NCBI GenBank assembly: GCA_903789535.1 | Contig: CAIFES010000005.1 | Location: 62,001-126,000, forward strand | Direction of reading: 5' to 3' | Origin: an uncultured Aeriscardovia sp. | GTDB lineage: Bacteria; Actinomycetota; Actinomycetes; Actinomycetales; Bifidobacteriaceae | Length of the DNA stretch: 64,000 nt | Shown: positions 47,648-57,556 of the stretch, piece by piece | How positions within the stretch are numbered: the first letter of the stretch is position 1 | How the letters are laid out: each line of letters starts with the position of its first letter | Translations under genes and position numbers: made by a program | Notes under the pieces: model-generated | Database searches by the model: none | The model's input: the letters and a program-made list of their open reading frames with translations, nothing else | What the model was told of the DNA's origin: nothing

Positions 47648-49288
47648 TCACAGCCGGATCAGCACGGTCCCCCACACGCGCATACGCGGTATATGAATGC
47701 ACGTATACACGGCTTCCCCCTGCTGTTGCGTGTCATAGTCCAGATTCCTGATCTCGATTCCCTCAGGCCCATCCGGTGTGGAATAGGTGACGGAGGAAGC
47801 CGGCCTGTCGGTGCGCACACGCAGGACGAACGGCTCACTCTCCCGCACATTCTGCCCATGCGTCCACTTCGGGTCGTGCGAACCGGTCAGATTGACGAGG
47901 TTCACAAAGAAGAGGTCGTCACTTCGACGGGCACGAATCCAGATCCGGCCCGGTTCAGGCAGATCGGCAAGCGCCGCGCAGTCAGAGACGATGTTCTTGC
48001 CGCCACGCCGTCCCGCATCAAGAGGGACGAGCCGCAGCCCACGATCCGCCCACAGACCGGCAAAGTAGGTGATGTAGTCGTAGTAGACGGCGATGCGCCG
48101 TGCATGCTCAGCATCGGCGGTGAAGTATTTGCTGTAATACGCCTGAGTGAGAATCCCCCGATTCTCACCGTTGACGAGGTGGGTCGCCCCGGCGACGGTG
48201 ATGATCGCGGTCAACAGGGCGAGCGCGTCGTAATCCTCCTGCGCCCCGCCGTCAATGAACTGCGGCAGATAGGCGGCGAGAATGATGGGCAGGTCGGACA
48301 TGGAACGCGCATGCTCGATGAGCCGGAGAATGTCCTTGTACGTCGAATAGGGATCCCAGACCTCGATGTAGAGGGCATCCTGATGGGCCGTGGCCAGATG
48401 ATCGACAGGCCAGTTCTTGACATTGTTAAAGATGAGCCGCGCATGACCATCACGGGCATGCAGACGCGCACGCGCGTCATCGACGATCAGCCGGAAATCG
48501 CGGGCGAGATCGAGTTTGCAGCCCTGATCGTCATACGCCGTCAGCGGCGTGCCATACGTATCCACGTGGATGCCGTCGAAACCGAAATCAAGTGCTTTCT
48601 GGTATTCGCCGAGAATATGGTCATGCCAGCCCCTGCTCCTGTCCACATTCATGATGGACAGGAGGTCGAAGAACGGGACGGGCTCGCCGTGCTGATCATA
48701 AACGCGATCGGCCGGATGCTGCTGCGCATACTCGTTCGAGGACCCGTAGACCGCGCCGTACGCCATGGGATGCATCCCCCGGTCGTGGCAGGCGTCGATC
48801 AGTGCGCGCAGGCTCGCCCGCGAGATCTTCTTGCCCATCATGTCCGTGTACTCGTCGGTCGGGGCGATAAACCGGTCATGCCGATAGGCCCAGTCATAAA
48901 ACTGGACATCGGTGACATGCAGACGGTTAAGCCAGCCCACAGGGGACGCCCCCTGAGCCGGGTCATTATCGAAGTCTGAAAGGAATCCGTAGCGCACCTG
49001 ATCCGTCGAGATGTCAAAGCCCGTCTGCGCGCGCCGACCGTCGGCGTCGACCGCCTGCAACAGATAACCGGATCCGCCCGGCAGATCGGCATCCCCGAGA
49101 CTGATCCGACCGCGATCATCGACCTCTTCCACGCCATGCCAGAGGGGCCGGTTTTCCCCGAACACCGTCAGTGCGAGCCGTCCCGTCGCTTCTTTCACAA
49201 TGAACATCGGCTTCTGCCCGTCAGCGAATCGGGCACGTGCCGGGACAATATCGAACATATTTCTAGCTTTCTGACTATGAATCATCAT
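47648..49288 (-). CDS. GH66-family glycosidase (dextranase / cycloisomaltooligosaccharide glucanotransferase-like), no signal peptide
   Basis: GFDGIHVDTYGTP (nucleophile region) and ALYIEVWDPYSTYKD (acid/base region); no hydrophobic leader. Confidence 0.82.
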   Translation of the reverse strand: MMIHSQKARNMFDIVPARARFADGQKPMFIVKEATGRLALTVFGENRPLWHGVEEVDDRGRISLGDADLPGGSGYLLQAVDADGRRAQTGFDISTDQVRYGFLSDFDNDPAQGASPVGWLNRLHVTDVQFYDWAYRHDRFIAPTDEYTDMMGKKISRASLRALIDACHDRGMHPMAYGAVYGSSNEYAQQHPADRVYDQHGEPVPFFDLLSIMNVDRSRGWHDHILGEYQKALDFGFDGIHVDTYGTPLTAYDDQGCKLDLARDFRLIVDDARARLHARDGHARLIFNNVKNWPVDHLATAHQDALYIEVWDPYSTYKDILRLIEHARSMSDLPIILAAYLPQFIDGGAQEDYDALALLTAIITVAGATHLVNGENRGILTQAYYSKYFTADAEHARRIAVYYDYITYFAGLWADRGLRLVPLDAGRRGGKNIVSDCAALADLPEPGRIWIRARRSDDLFFVNLVNLTGSHDPKWTHGQNVRESEPFVLRVRTDRPASSVTYSTPDGPEGIEIRNLDYDTQQQGEAVYTCIHIPRMRVWGTVLIRL

Positions 49289-49308
49289 TGACGATGGATC
49301 ATCACCGA

Positions 49309-50280
49309 TCAGCCCTTGACGGCACCGATCATCACACCCTTGTCGAAGTACTTCTGCAGGAACGGATACAGGATGATGAGCGGGAGCGCGGAGACGATGA
49401 TGATGCCGAACTTGATCTGGTCACCGATATTCTGCGACTGCGCGGCCGTCAGCTGGGCCATCCCCGGCTTAGTCTGGTTGGCGAGGAGGATATTCTGCAG
49501 CACATTCTGCAACGGTTCCAGATCCTGGTCGCGGATGTAGATCAGACCGGTGAAGTAGTCGTTCCAATGCCCGACGAAGTAATACAAGCCGATGACGGCC
49601 AGAATGGCGCTCGAGAGGGGCAGGACGATCTTGAGGAAATATCCCCAATAGCTCAGCCCGTCGATCCTCGCCGCATCGAAAAGATCCTCAGGGATGGACG
49701 ACTCGAAGAACGAGCGCGCGATGATCACGTTGTAGACGCTCACGGCACCGGGCAGGATGAACACCCACATCGAGTTGAGCAGGCCGAGCTGCTTCATCAG
49801 CAGGTAGCTCGGGATCATGCCGCCGCCGAAGAACATCGTGAACGTGAAGAGGAACATAATGACACGGCGCGGACGAAACTCCTTGCGTGACAGGCCGAAT
49901 GCGCAGGGAATCGTCACGAGCAGGTTGACCGCGGTGCCCAGGACCGCGTAGATCAGCGTGTTACGGTACCCGATCCAGATCCGGCTGTCATGGAAGATTT
50001 TCGCATACCCGGCGAGTGTGATGCCCTTGGGCAGGAGGCTGACCTGTCCGTTCGCCACTGCCGTCGGATCTGAGAACGAGGCAACAAGGACGAACCAGAG
50101 CGGGTAGATGATCGCGATAAGGACGAGCGCAAGAATCAGGACAATGATCACGTCGGCCACGGTGTCGCTGACGGTCAGCTTCTGATGGACATGCCTGTTG
50201 GTCGGGGTGCGCTTCATCCCGGCGGCTGCCTTTTGTTCCGGCGTCATATGCGCTGTCTTGCTGTTGATAACGGTTTCCAT
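49309..50280 (-). CDS. ABC transporter permease (LplC/YtcP-type)
   Basis: IPEDLFDAARIDGLSYWGYFLKIVLPLS EAA loop; start METVINSKTAHM. Confidence 0.92.
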   Translation of the reverse strand: METVINSKTAHMTPEQKAAAGMKRTPTNRHVHQKLTVSDTVADVIIVLILALVLIAIIYPLWFVLVASFSDPTAVANGQVSLLPKGITLAGYAKIFHDSRIWIGYRNTLIYAVLGTAVNLLVTIPCAFGLSRKEFRPRRVIMFLFTFTMFFGGGMIPSYLLMKQLGLLNSMWVFILPGAVSVYNVIIARSFFESSIPEDLFDAARIDGLSYWGYFLKIVLPLSSAILAVIGLYYFVGHWNDYFTGLIYIRDQDLEPLQNVLQNILLANQTKPGMAQLTAAQSQNIGDQIKFGIIIVSALPLIILYPFLQKYFDKGVMIGAVKG

Positions 50281-50324
50281 GATGATTCCTCGCTTCCGCA
50301 TTTTCGGTATCCGGGCATCTGTGT

Positions 50325-51353
50325 TCAGAAGATGCTCGTGTCGCTCGTCTTCTTGGCGATGTAATTGGCAATCACGAGGAAGAAGAAGTTGACAAGCGAG
50401 TTGAACAGGCCGATGGCCGTCGAATACGAGAATTGTGTATCCAGAATTCCGATCCGGTAGGTGTAGGTCGAGATGACCTCGGAAGCGGTGATATTGAGGG
50501 TGTTCTGCATCAGCCACACCTTTTCGAAGCCGACGCCGAGGATCGAGCCCATATTGAGGATGAGAAGGACTCCGACGGTCGGCATGATCGTCGGGATGTC
50601 GACGTACCGGATGAGCTGGAGCCTGCCCGCCCCATCGATCCTCGCCGCCTCATACAGCGCCGTATCCACAGAGCTCAAGGCTGCGAGATAGATGATGCAG
50701 TTCCAGCCCATATGCTGCCAGACCTCGGAGATCCAATAAATGGAGGTGAACGCCTTCGGGTCGCCCATCAGGCTCGTCCGACCGAAGAACCGGCCGAGCA
50801 GGCCGGTGCCCGGCGAGAGGAAGATGTTGATCATCGAGACGATCACGACGGTTGAGATGAAGTGAGGCATGTAGGTGATGGTCTGCACAAACCCCTTGAC
50901 CTTCGGACTGGCGATCTGATTGATGAGCAGCGCGAGGATGATCGGCGCGATGAAGCCCATCACCAATGTCCACAGACTGATACGGAACGTATTGCGGATG
51001 ATCTCGCCGAAAAGCGGATCGCGGAAGAATTGCTCGAAATATTCCGTGCCAACCCATTTCCCACCTGTCAAGCCTTTTGTCACGTCATAGTCGCGGAAGG
51101 CGAGCTGGATGCCATACATGGGCACGTAGTTGAACAGAAGGACGAAGCCCACCGCGGGCAGGATCATCGTCCAGATCTCCCAATAACGCCGGAAATGGTT
51201 TGCCAGCCTCTTGTACCACGGCTGGTGCCGGGCGATCCATTCGTTGTCCGGGATGGAATCCGACCCGGTTTTCTTCGCCACGGCCGCGACCTTCCTGCCA
51301 TGGGCCCTCGCCGTGGCAGACACATCTGCTGATTGTGCCGACATCATCGTCAT
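50325..51353 (-). CDS. ABC transporter permease (LplB-type)
   Basis: ALYEAARIDGAGRLQLIRYVDIPTIMPT EAA loop. Confidence 0.92.
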   Translation of the reverse strand: MTMMSAQSADVSATARAHGRKVAAVAKKTGSDSIPDNEWIARHQPWYKRLANHFRRYWEIWTMILPAVGFVLLFNYVPMYGIQLAFRDYDVTKGLTGGKWVGTEYFEQFFRDPLFGEIIRNTFRISLWTLVMGFIAPIILALLINQIASPKVKGFVQTITYMPHFISTVVIVSMINIFLSPGTGLLGRFFGRTSLMGDPKAFTSIYWISEVWQHMGWNCIIYLAALSSVDTALYEAARIDGAGRLQLIRYVDIPTIMPTVGVLLILNMGSILGVGFEKVWLMQNTLNITASEVISTYTYRIGILDTQFSYSTAIGLFNSLVNFFFLVIANYIAKKTSDTSIF

Positions 51354-53209
51354 GCCTCCTTCGGTAGGCGGGTCTCAAGGGAGAACGCCATCCACGGATC
51401 CAGCACCCCCGTGCGGATGCCGTGGCGCAGACGCTCCTGCGTGTCAGTGGAAATAAGCAGCCGGGTGTCCCGGTCCCGCGTGTCCGCGCGCCGGAGCAGA
51501 TCCGATGCCTGCGTCGGGATGCGGGCCGGAGAACCGGAGACATTGACGACGGTGATGATCTGTGACTGCCCGAGCGTGCGGGTGAAATCGTAGACATGCT
51601 CATCCGAGGGATCGAGCAGATGAAAATCGCCGGCGGAGACGACCGGATCCGTGTGCCTGAGGGCGATCAGCCGACGATAGAAGTTAAAGACGGAATCCGG
51701 GTCATGAAGCTCGGCCTCGGCGTTGATCTCGTCCTTGTTCGGGTTGACGGAGATCCATGGGGCCTTCCCGCCGTCATCTACGGCGTCCGCCTCCTCAAAA
51801 CCCGCATACGTCGAATCATCCCATTGCATCGGCGTGCGCGAGTTGTCCCGGCCCACCTTGGCGAGGGACCGCATCATCGATGCGGCGCTCTGGACGTGGG
51901 CGACCTCCACCCGCTGGTGGAAGGCGTTGATCGACTCGATGTCACGATATTGGTCCAGGCGCGTGAAATGGGCATTCGTCATTCCCAGCTCCTCGCCCTG
52001 ATAGATATACGGCGTTCCCCGATGCATGTGCATCAGCAGGGCGAGCGCCTTCGCAGAGCGCGTGCGCGCCGCAGGAGAGCGGTCATCGCCCCATCTGGAG
52101 ACGCTGCGCGGCTGGTCGTGGTTGTCAAAGTAGAGGCTCGCCCAGCCTTTGCCGCCCACCGCCTTCTGCTCACCATCCAGCGCTTTCTTGAGGCGGGTGA
52201 GCCGCAGCGGCTCGATATTCCACTTCGCCCCGTCCTGATCGCAATCGACGTGGTCGAACAGGAAGAGCATGTCGAGCTCATGGTTGTTCGGATCAGTGAT
52301 CGCGGCATTGCGCGCCGGGCTGATCCCCTGCCCTTCGCCGACCGTCATATATCCATCACGACCGGAGAACACGGCTTTGCGCATTTCCTTGAGGTACTCG
52401 TCCAGACGCGGGCCGTCCATGCTGAACGGCCAGGGACTCGAATAGCCTTCCTCCCCCGCGGGCAGATCCTTGATCAGTGAGCCTGCCTCACCGGGCAGCC
52501 TGCCGTTGCGATCCACGAATTTGGAGATCAGGGTGATCACATCCATCCGGAACCCATCGATGCCGCGGTCCATCCACCAGTTCATCATCCGGTAGACGGC
52601 CTGGCGTACCTGCGGATTCTCCCAGTTGAGATCGGGCTGCTTTTTCGAGAACGTGTGCAGATAGTATTCGCCGCGCCTGGGGTCATACGTCCACGCCGAG
52701 CCTCCGAAGCTGCCGCCCCATCTGTTCGGCTCGGCCCCCGGGCTCCCGGGGGTGTGGCCGGGTCGGGCGGGACGCCACCAGTACCAGTCGGCGTGCGGAT
52801 CGTTCTTGTCACGGGATGCCTGGAACCATGGGTGCTCGTCGGACGTATGGTTGACGACCAGATCCATGATCACGCGCAGACCATAGTGATGCGCGGCCGC
52901 AAGAAGACGGTCCATGTCAGCCATCGTGCCAAACCGCGGGTCAATCTTCTCGTAATCGGCAATATCATACCCGTTGTCGCACTGCGGCGACTTGTACACA
53001 GGCGAGAGCCAGAGCACATCCACGCCGAGGGACGCCAGATAGGGCAGTCTCCTCTCGATTCCCCGCAGATCGCCCATACCGTCACCGTTGGAATCCTGGA
53101 AACTGCGCGGATAGATCTGGTAGACGACCGCGTCATCCCACCACGGGTTGTGGGTCGCCCCATTGGTACGAACAGAATCGGGCAGCACCGTCCGCTGACT
53201 ATTCGTCAT
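51350..53209 (-). CDS. GH13 alpha-glucosidase (oligo-1,6-glucosidase / glucan 1,6-alpha-glucosidase type)
   Basis: WWDDAVVYQIYPRSFQDSNGDGMGDLRGI, DLVVNHTSDEHPWF, GFRMDVITLISK; 4-nt overlap with the permease. Confidence 0.92.
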   Translation of the reverse strand: MTNSQRTVLPDSVRTNGATHNPWWDDAVVYQIYPRSFQDSNGDGMGDLRGIERRLPYLASLGVDVLWLSPVYKSPQCDNGYDIADYEKIDPRFGTMADMDRLLAAAHHYGLRVIMDLVVNHTSDEHPWFQASRDKNDPHADWYWWRPARPGHTPGSPGAEPNRWGGSFGGSAWTYDPRRGEYYLHTFSKKQPDLNWENPQVRQAVYRMMNWWMDRGIDGFRMDVITLISKFVDRNGRLPGEAGSLIKDLPAGEEGYSSPWPFSMDGPRLDEYLKEMRKAVFSGRDGYMTVGEGQGISPARNAAITDPNNHELDMLFLFDHVDCDQDGAKWNIEPLRLTRLKKALDGEQKAVGGKGWASLYFDNHDQPRSVSRWGDDRSPAARTRSAKALALLMHMHRGTPYIYQGEELGMTNAHFTRLDQYRDIESINAFHQRVEVAHVQSAASMMRSLAKVGRDNSRTPMQWDDSTYAGFEEADAVDDGGKAPWISVNPNKDEINAEAELHDPDSVFNFYRRLIALRHTDPVVSAGDFHLLDPSDEHVYDFTRTLGQSQIITVVNVSGSPARIPTQASDLLRRADTRDRDTRLLISTDTQERLRHGIRTGVLDPWMAFSLETRLPKEA

Positions 53210-53389
53210 GTCAGCCTCTTTCTCAAGAAAAAGATCGGGAAGCGGAACGGCATCGTCCCGCTCGACAGGTCCCGTACCTCTCTCTTGCCGGGCTGACCGG
53301 CGATGCATCGAACGCACCCGGCCCGCCCGACAAGCGATAGGAAAGAGATCAAAGATGAAGAATGACCATGAATCAGATTTCCAGTGGCA

Positions 53390-55021
53390 TCACCAGTTGA
53401 GGATCTTGGTCAGATCGACGCCACTCTTCTTCAGATTGCCGCTGAAGCGGTCGTAGATCTTCTGTTCGATCTGCACCTGCTGGCGCAGTTTGTTCTGATT
53501 GAGCTTGTTGACGTAGGCGTCCCAGCCTTTCTCGACACCGCCCTTGGTGACCCAGGTGGCGAAGGAACTCATCGCATACTGCGTGATGCCGGTAGCATTC
53601 TTGTTCATGGTGCTGGTCTCGTCGGTCGTCTGCGGCATGTTCGAGTAGAGGACATCAGTGTTGAAGTTGACGTTCTTGAAGTCAGCGTCATAGACGTGAT
53701 CGACAGGACGGACCTCGGTCTGCTCGGCAGGCAGATCAAGCTTCATGCTGTTGTCGATCCATGCCGGGGCGCGATCACCCAGAGAGTTCTCAAACTGCCA
53801 GTCGGACGAATTCTTTGTCTTATCGGCAGGCTGGAGGACGGTGTAATTGTTGGTGCCGTTCTTCTTCACGCATGTGCCGAACGAGCCGAAGCGCGTCTGA
53901 ACGGACATGTCAGGGCTGTAAAGCGCATCGACGAGCTTGAGCGCGGCCGCCTTGTTCGCCGCCTTGGCGGAGACGACCACCTTGTCGGGGTTGTAGGCAC
54001 CGCCGTCGCCCGTGTACGACCAGACGGGCTTGACGGTCTGATTCGCATCATATTTGAGCGACGGAACGGTCACATACTGTTTGCCGAGCTCCGAGCCGAA
54101 GATATCGGACGGGGTCCACATGATCGTCGCGCCGACGCGTGCCGTCTTCCCATCACCTTTAGCGGTCGCCTCATACTTGCTCCAATCATGGGTGAAGGCC
54201 TCGCTGGAGATGAGGTTCTCGCTCCACATACGGTGCAGCCACTGGATGAGCTGGCGATAGCGGGCATCCGTGAAGTAGGTCTTCACCTTGCCGTTCTGCA
54301 CATACAGGCCGTAGGCGCTGCTCGGCACGACGATGCCGAAGCTCGAGAGGAAGACATTCGGCTCGAACAGGCCGAAACCATCGGTGTTCGGGGAGTTGAA
54401 ATCGAACGGGATCTCGTCGTGCTTGCCGTTTCCGTTCGGATCCTGGGTCTTGAAGGCCTTGAGGTCCGTCTCGAACTCATCCCACGTGGTCGGAACTTTG
54501 AGGCCCAGCTTGTCGAGCCAGACTTTGTTGATGAACAGATGGTTGGAGGTCCGCGCGTTGAGCGGGCGGGCCACGGACGGAGTCCCGAGAATCTTGCCAT
54601 CGGTGGTCATCGAAATGGTCTTGGAGTACGGATCAGCCTTGAACATCTTGGAGACGTTGGGCATATTCTTCAGTTCTGGCTTGAGATCCAGGAACATGCT
54701 GCCGTATTGGCTCATATCCCCGGAACCGAATCCGTTGATGGTCACATCGGGAACCTCGCCGGCGGCGAGGGAGGCCTTCTTCTGGTTGCCCCAGGCATTA
54801 TCGGTAGCTTCCTGCCATTTGATGGCGCAATTGCACTTCGCGGCCAGCTGTTTGGCCCACGGAAGCGTGGAGATCTTCTGTGTCCGGGCATCCTTGACGA
54901 CCATCACGGTCACGACGGGCTTGCCGTTCTCCATGGCGGAACTGTTGCCGCATCCGGCCAGTCCCATGGCAATGGCGCAGAGCGCGGCACCTGCTGCCTG
55001 CAAGCGGATGAAACGTTTCAT
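53390..55021 (-). CDS. Extracellular solute-binding lipoprotein (LplA-type)
   Basis: Lipobox IAMGLAGCGNSS; start MKRFIRLQAAGAALCAIAMGLAGC. Confidence 0.9.
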   Translation of the reverse strand: MKRFIRLQAAGAALCAIAMGLAGCGNSSAMENGKPVVTVMVVKDARTQKISTLPWAKQLAAKCNCAIKWQEATDNAWGNQKKASLAAGEVPDVTINGFGSGDMSQYGSMFLDLKPELKNMPNVSKMFKADPYSKTISMTTDGKILGTPSVARPLNARTSNHLFINKVWLDKLGLKVPTTWDEFETDLKAFKTQDPNGNGKHDEIPFDFNSPNTDGFGLFEPNVFLSSFGIVVPSSAYGLYVQNGKVKTYFTDARYRQLIQWLHRMWSENLISSEAFTHDWSKYEATAKGDGKTARVGATIMWTPSDIFGSELGKQYVTVPSLKYDANQTVKPVWSYTGDGGAYNPDKVVVSAKAANKAAALKLVDALYSPDMSVQTRFGSFGTCVKKNGTNNYTVLQPADKTKNSSDWQFENSLGDRAPAWIDNSMKLDLPAEQTEVRPVDHVYDADFKNVNFNTDVLYSNMPQTTDETSTMNKNATGITQYAMSSFATWVTKGGVEKGWDAYVNKLNQNKLRQQVQIEQKIYDRFSGNLKKSGVDLTKILNW

Positions 55022-55121
55022 TGGAATCTTCCTCCTTGAATCTTCCAACAATCAGCGGAAATCCAGCGGATGGACAACCTCCGGACCTCTCATGCAGAAA
55101 CGTAACACAATCGCAAGCATT

Positions 55122-55135
55122 ACGCAAACTTGCGT
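55122..55135. promoter_or_regulatory. Inverted repeat ACGCAA-AC-TTGCGT, candidate LacI operator
   Basis: Located in the divergent LplA-like/LacI intergenic region; related TTGCGCAA at 56311-56318 upstream of the DUF624 gene. Confidence 0.55.
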
Positions 55136-55280
55136 GTTACTATGAGAAATTGTTACGTTCAACGTCTGCGCCATACTGACGCACGGCATCACTCCGCCGC
55201 ATCACAAAAGGGAAGATGACCGCATGCAATACGATTGTTTCGCAGATGAGCTTCAATCGACCACAAGGAATTGAGATCCC

Positions 55281-56297
55281 ATGACATCAAGTCTGACAAG
55301 CATCGCCGAAAAAATCGGCGTAAGCCCCGCGACCGTGTCACGGGCCATCAACAACAAACCCGGCGTCTCCGCCAAGACCCGGCAGACGGTCTTTGAGACC
55401 ATGAAACAACTGGGCGTCGAGGTCGCCCCGAGCAATGGATGCCGACTCGTCGCGCTGATCACGCCTGATCTGTCAAACCCGATCTTCCCGGATTTCGTGA
55501 CGAAGATCAACACACTCCTCGCACAGGAGCAGGAGCTGCCGGTACTGTGCACCTATACCCTCGGGGGCCTGACCGAGGAAATATATCTGAAGATGGTCAT
55601 GCAGCTCCCCCTTGATGGCGCGATCTTCCTGGCAGGCCATTACGACAACGCCCGGATGAGCCATAAAATCTATCAGCCCCTCGTCGACCGCGGCATTCCG
55701 ATGGCTTTTCTCAATGCTTCCTCACATGACCAACCGGCCTTCTACGCCGAGACGGACGATGCTCAGGCGACCCGGATGGCCCTCAAGCATCTCGTCGCTC
55801 TCGGGCATCGCAAGATCGGGCTTCTTCTGGGCGACCGCGCGCATTACCCCACAATGACGAAATACCAATCAGCGCTTGCCTTCTTCAAAGAAGAGGGGAT
55901 CACACACTCCCCCGCGCTGACGCAATGGACGACGTACGGCATCGAATCCGGGCAGCTGGCCGCCCAGGAGCTCATCACCAACGGAGCGACCGCCATCCTG
56001 TGCGCCAACGACCAGCTGGCCATCGGCGCGCTCCACGCAGCCGAGAACATGGGCAAGTCAGTGCCCGCAGACCTGTCGGTCGTCGGCTACGACGACTCAC
56101 CGCTCCTGACGGACGTGACGCCGGCCCTCACCACCGTTCGCCAACCGGTGACAGCACTGAGCCAAGCACTCGTCCACGGCCTGCGGCTACTCAGGGACGA
56201 TACCCGGCGAGGCGGCAGGAACTCGGTGGTCCAGTACACGCCCGAGCTCATCGTGCGTGATTCGACGGGCCCTGTTCCCAAGCCGAAAGACCTCTGA
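55281..56297 (+). CDS. LacI family transcriptional regulator
   Basis: MTSSLTSIAEKIGVSPATVSRAINNKPGVSAKTRQTVFETMKQLG. Confidence 0.95.
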   Translation: MTSSLTSIAEKIGVSPATVSRAINNKPGVSAKTRQTVFETMKQLGVEVAPSNGCRLVALITPDLSNPIFPDFVTKINTLLAQEQELPVLCTYTLGGLTEEIYLKMVMQLPLDGAIFLAGHYDNARMSHKIYQPLVDRGIPMAFLNASSHDQPAFYAETDDAQATRMALKHLVALGHRKIGLLLGDRAHYPTMTKYQSALAFFKEEGITHSPALTQWTTYGIESGQLAAQELITNGATAILCANDQLAIGALHAAENMGKSVPADLSVVGYDDSPLLTDVTPALTTVRQPVTALSQALVHGLRLLRDDTRRGGRNSVVQYTPELIVRDSTGPVPKPKDL

Positions 56298-56380
56298 GCG
56301 GCCCACTCCATTGCGCAAATATTCGTTATTCTTTCGTTGACTTATTGTTTGCGCCATCGCACTTCTGCAAAGAAGATCAT

Positions 56381-57082
56381 ATGCGTCGCTTTGCCCTCTG
56401 GTATGAATACGTCTGCCGGATCATCATGAACGTCTTCGTCACCCATATCGCTTTTCTGGTGCATACGCTCATGGGGGCCGTCATCGTGGGATTCTTCCCC
56501 TCCATCGCCGCCACCAATACCACGTATCGCGCATGGCTACGGGACGTGGACGACCGCGAATGGAAGGCCGGCCGGACCTGGGCGGTCTTCCATCATGCCT
56601 GGAAGACGGAGCTCAGATCCGCCAACATGTTCGGCTATCCACAATTCGCGCTCTGGGCATTTCTTGCCTGGGACTATTACCTCGCAAACAACAATTACAT
56701 GGGCAAAACCGGCATCGGGATCTCAGGCCTTCTGCTACTGGTCAACGTGCTGTATGGAATCTTCGTCTTTCTCTCATGGATCGTGCGTGCCGACTTCGAG
56801 GAAAAGCCCGGCTGGATCATCAAATATTCACTGTCGATGGTCGTCGCCCGTCCGCTCTGCTCCCTCATGCTCCTGCTTCTGACGGGAATCGTGATGTGGG
56901 CTTATTTCAAGTGGCCGGGATTGGCGGTCGCCTTCGGGGTCGCGATCCCCGCATTCGTCGCCACCATAGCCGTCTACTCGTTCGGGCGTCTTCCGGGAAT
57001 GGACATCCATGTCCTGGAACCGCAGGACCCCGGGCGTCACCACGAAACGCACGATACTGCCGGCCGGACCGACCATCGATAA
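56381..57082 (+). CDS. DUF624 (YesL-like) membrane protein
   Basis: MRRFALWYEYVCRIIMNVFVTHIAFLVHTLMGAVIVGFFPSIAATNTTYRAWL. Confidence 0.8.
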   Translation: MRRFALWYEYVCRIIMNVFVTHIAFLVHTLMGAVIVGFFPSIAATNTTYRAWLRDVDDREWKAGRTWAVFHHAWKTELRSANMFGYPQFALWAFLAWDYYLANNNYMGKTGIGISGLLLLVNVLYGIFVFLSWIVRADFEEKPGWIIKYSLSMVVARPLCSLMLLLLTGIVMWAYFKWPGLAVAFGVAIPAFVATIAVYSFGRLPGMDIHVLEPQDPGRHHETHDTAGRTDHR

Positions 57083-57139
57083 AATTCTGACGCTGTTGCC
57101 GGCCCGGACCTCCTGTGGGATCACCCGTTTCGACGATCC

Positions 57140-57556
57140 TTACCGGTCCTTTGCCTCCACGCCGGAATCATGCTCGCGCGCGGCCCGCTCAGCCGCCTGC
57201 TGCCTCTCCAGCTCGTCGAGCACCTTCTGCGCCGCCGCGCGTTTGGCGGGATTGCCGGAGGTGACGTCCTCGCGCGCCTTGGCGATCTTCTCGGCTCGGG
57301 CGCGATAGGCAGGGTCCTTCATGGCCCTACGGCGCCTCCACGCCTTCTTCCAGTCGGCGAAGATCGGCCCGGTGAGGAAGAAATAGAGGAACAAACCGAT
57401 GCCGCCCACGCCGAGGATGACGGCGAACGCCGGATCCCCCGTCGACAGGCCCAGCGGCAGGGCGATGAGGCCCACCACCAGCGGGGCAAAGGTGACGAAG
57501 TTGTCCATGCCCGGCGAGTCCGGGCGAAGATCCGGCTTTCGGTCACGGATGCTCAT
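57140..57556 (-). CDS. Small membrane protein of unknown function
   Basis: Hydrophobic segments FAPLVVGLIALPLG and FAVILGVGGIGLFLYFFL; 4-nt overlap with murB stop. Confidence 0.7.
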   Translation of the reverse strand: MSIRDRKPDLRPDSPGMDNFVTFAPLVVGLIALPLGLSTGDPAFAVILGVGGIGLFLYFFLTGPIFADWKKAWRRRRAMKDPAYRARAEKIAKAREDVTSGNPAKRAAAQKVLDELERQQAAERAAREHDSGVEAKDR

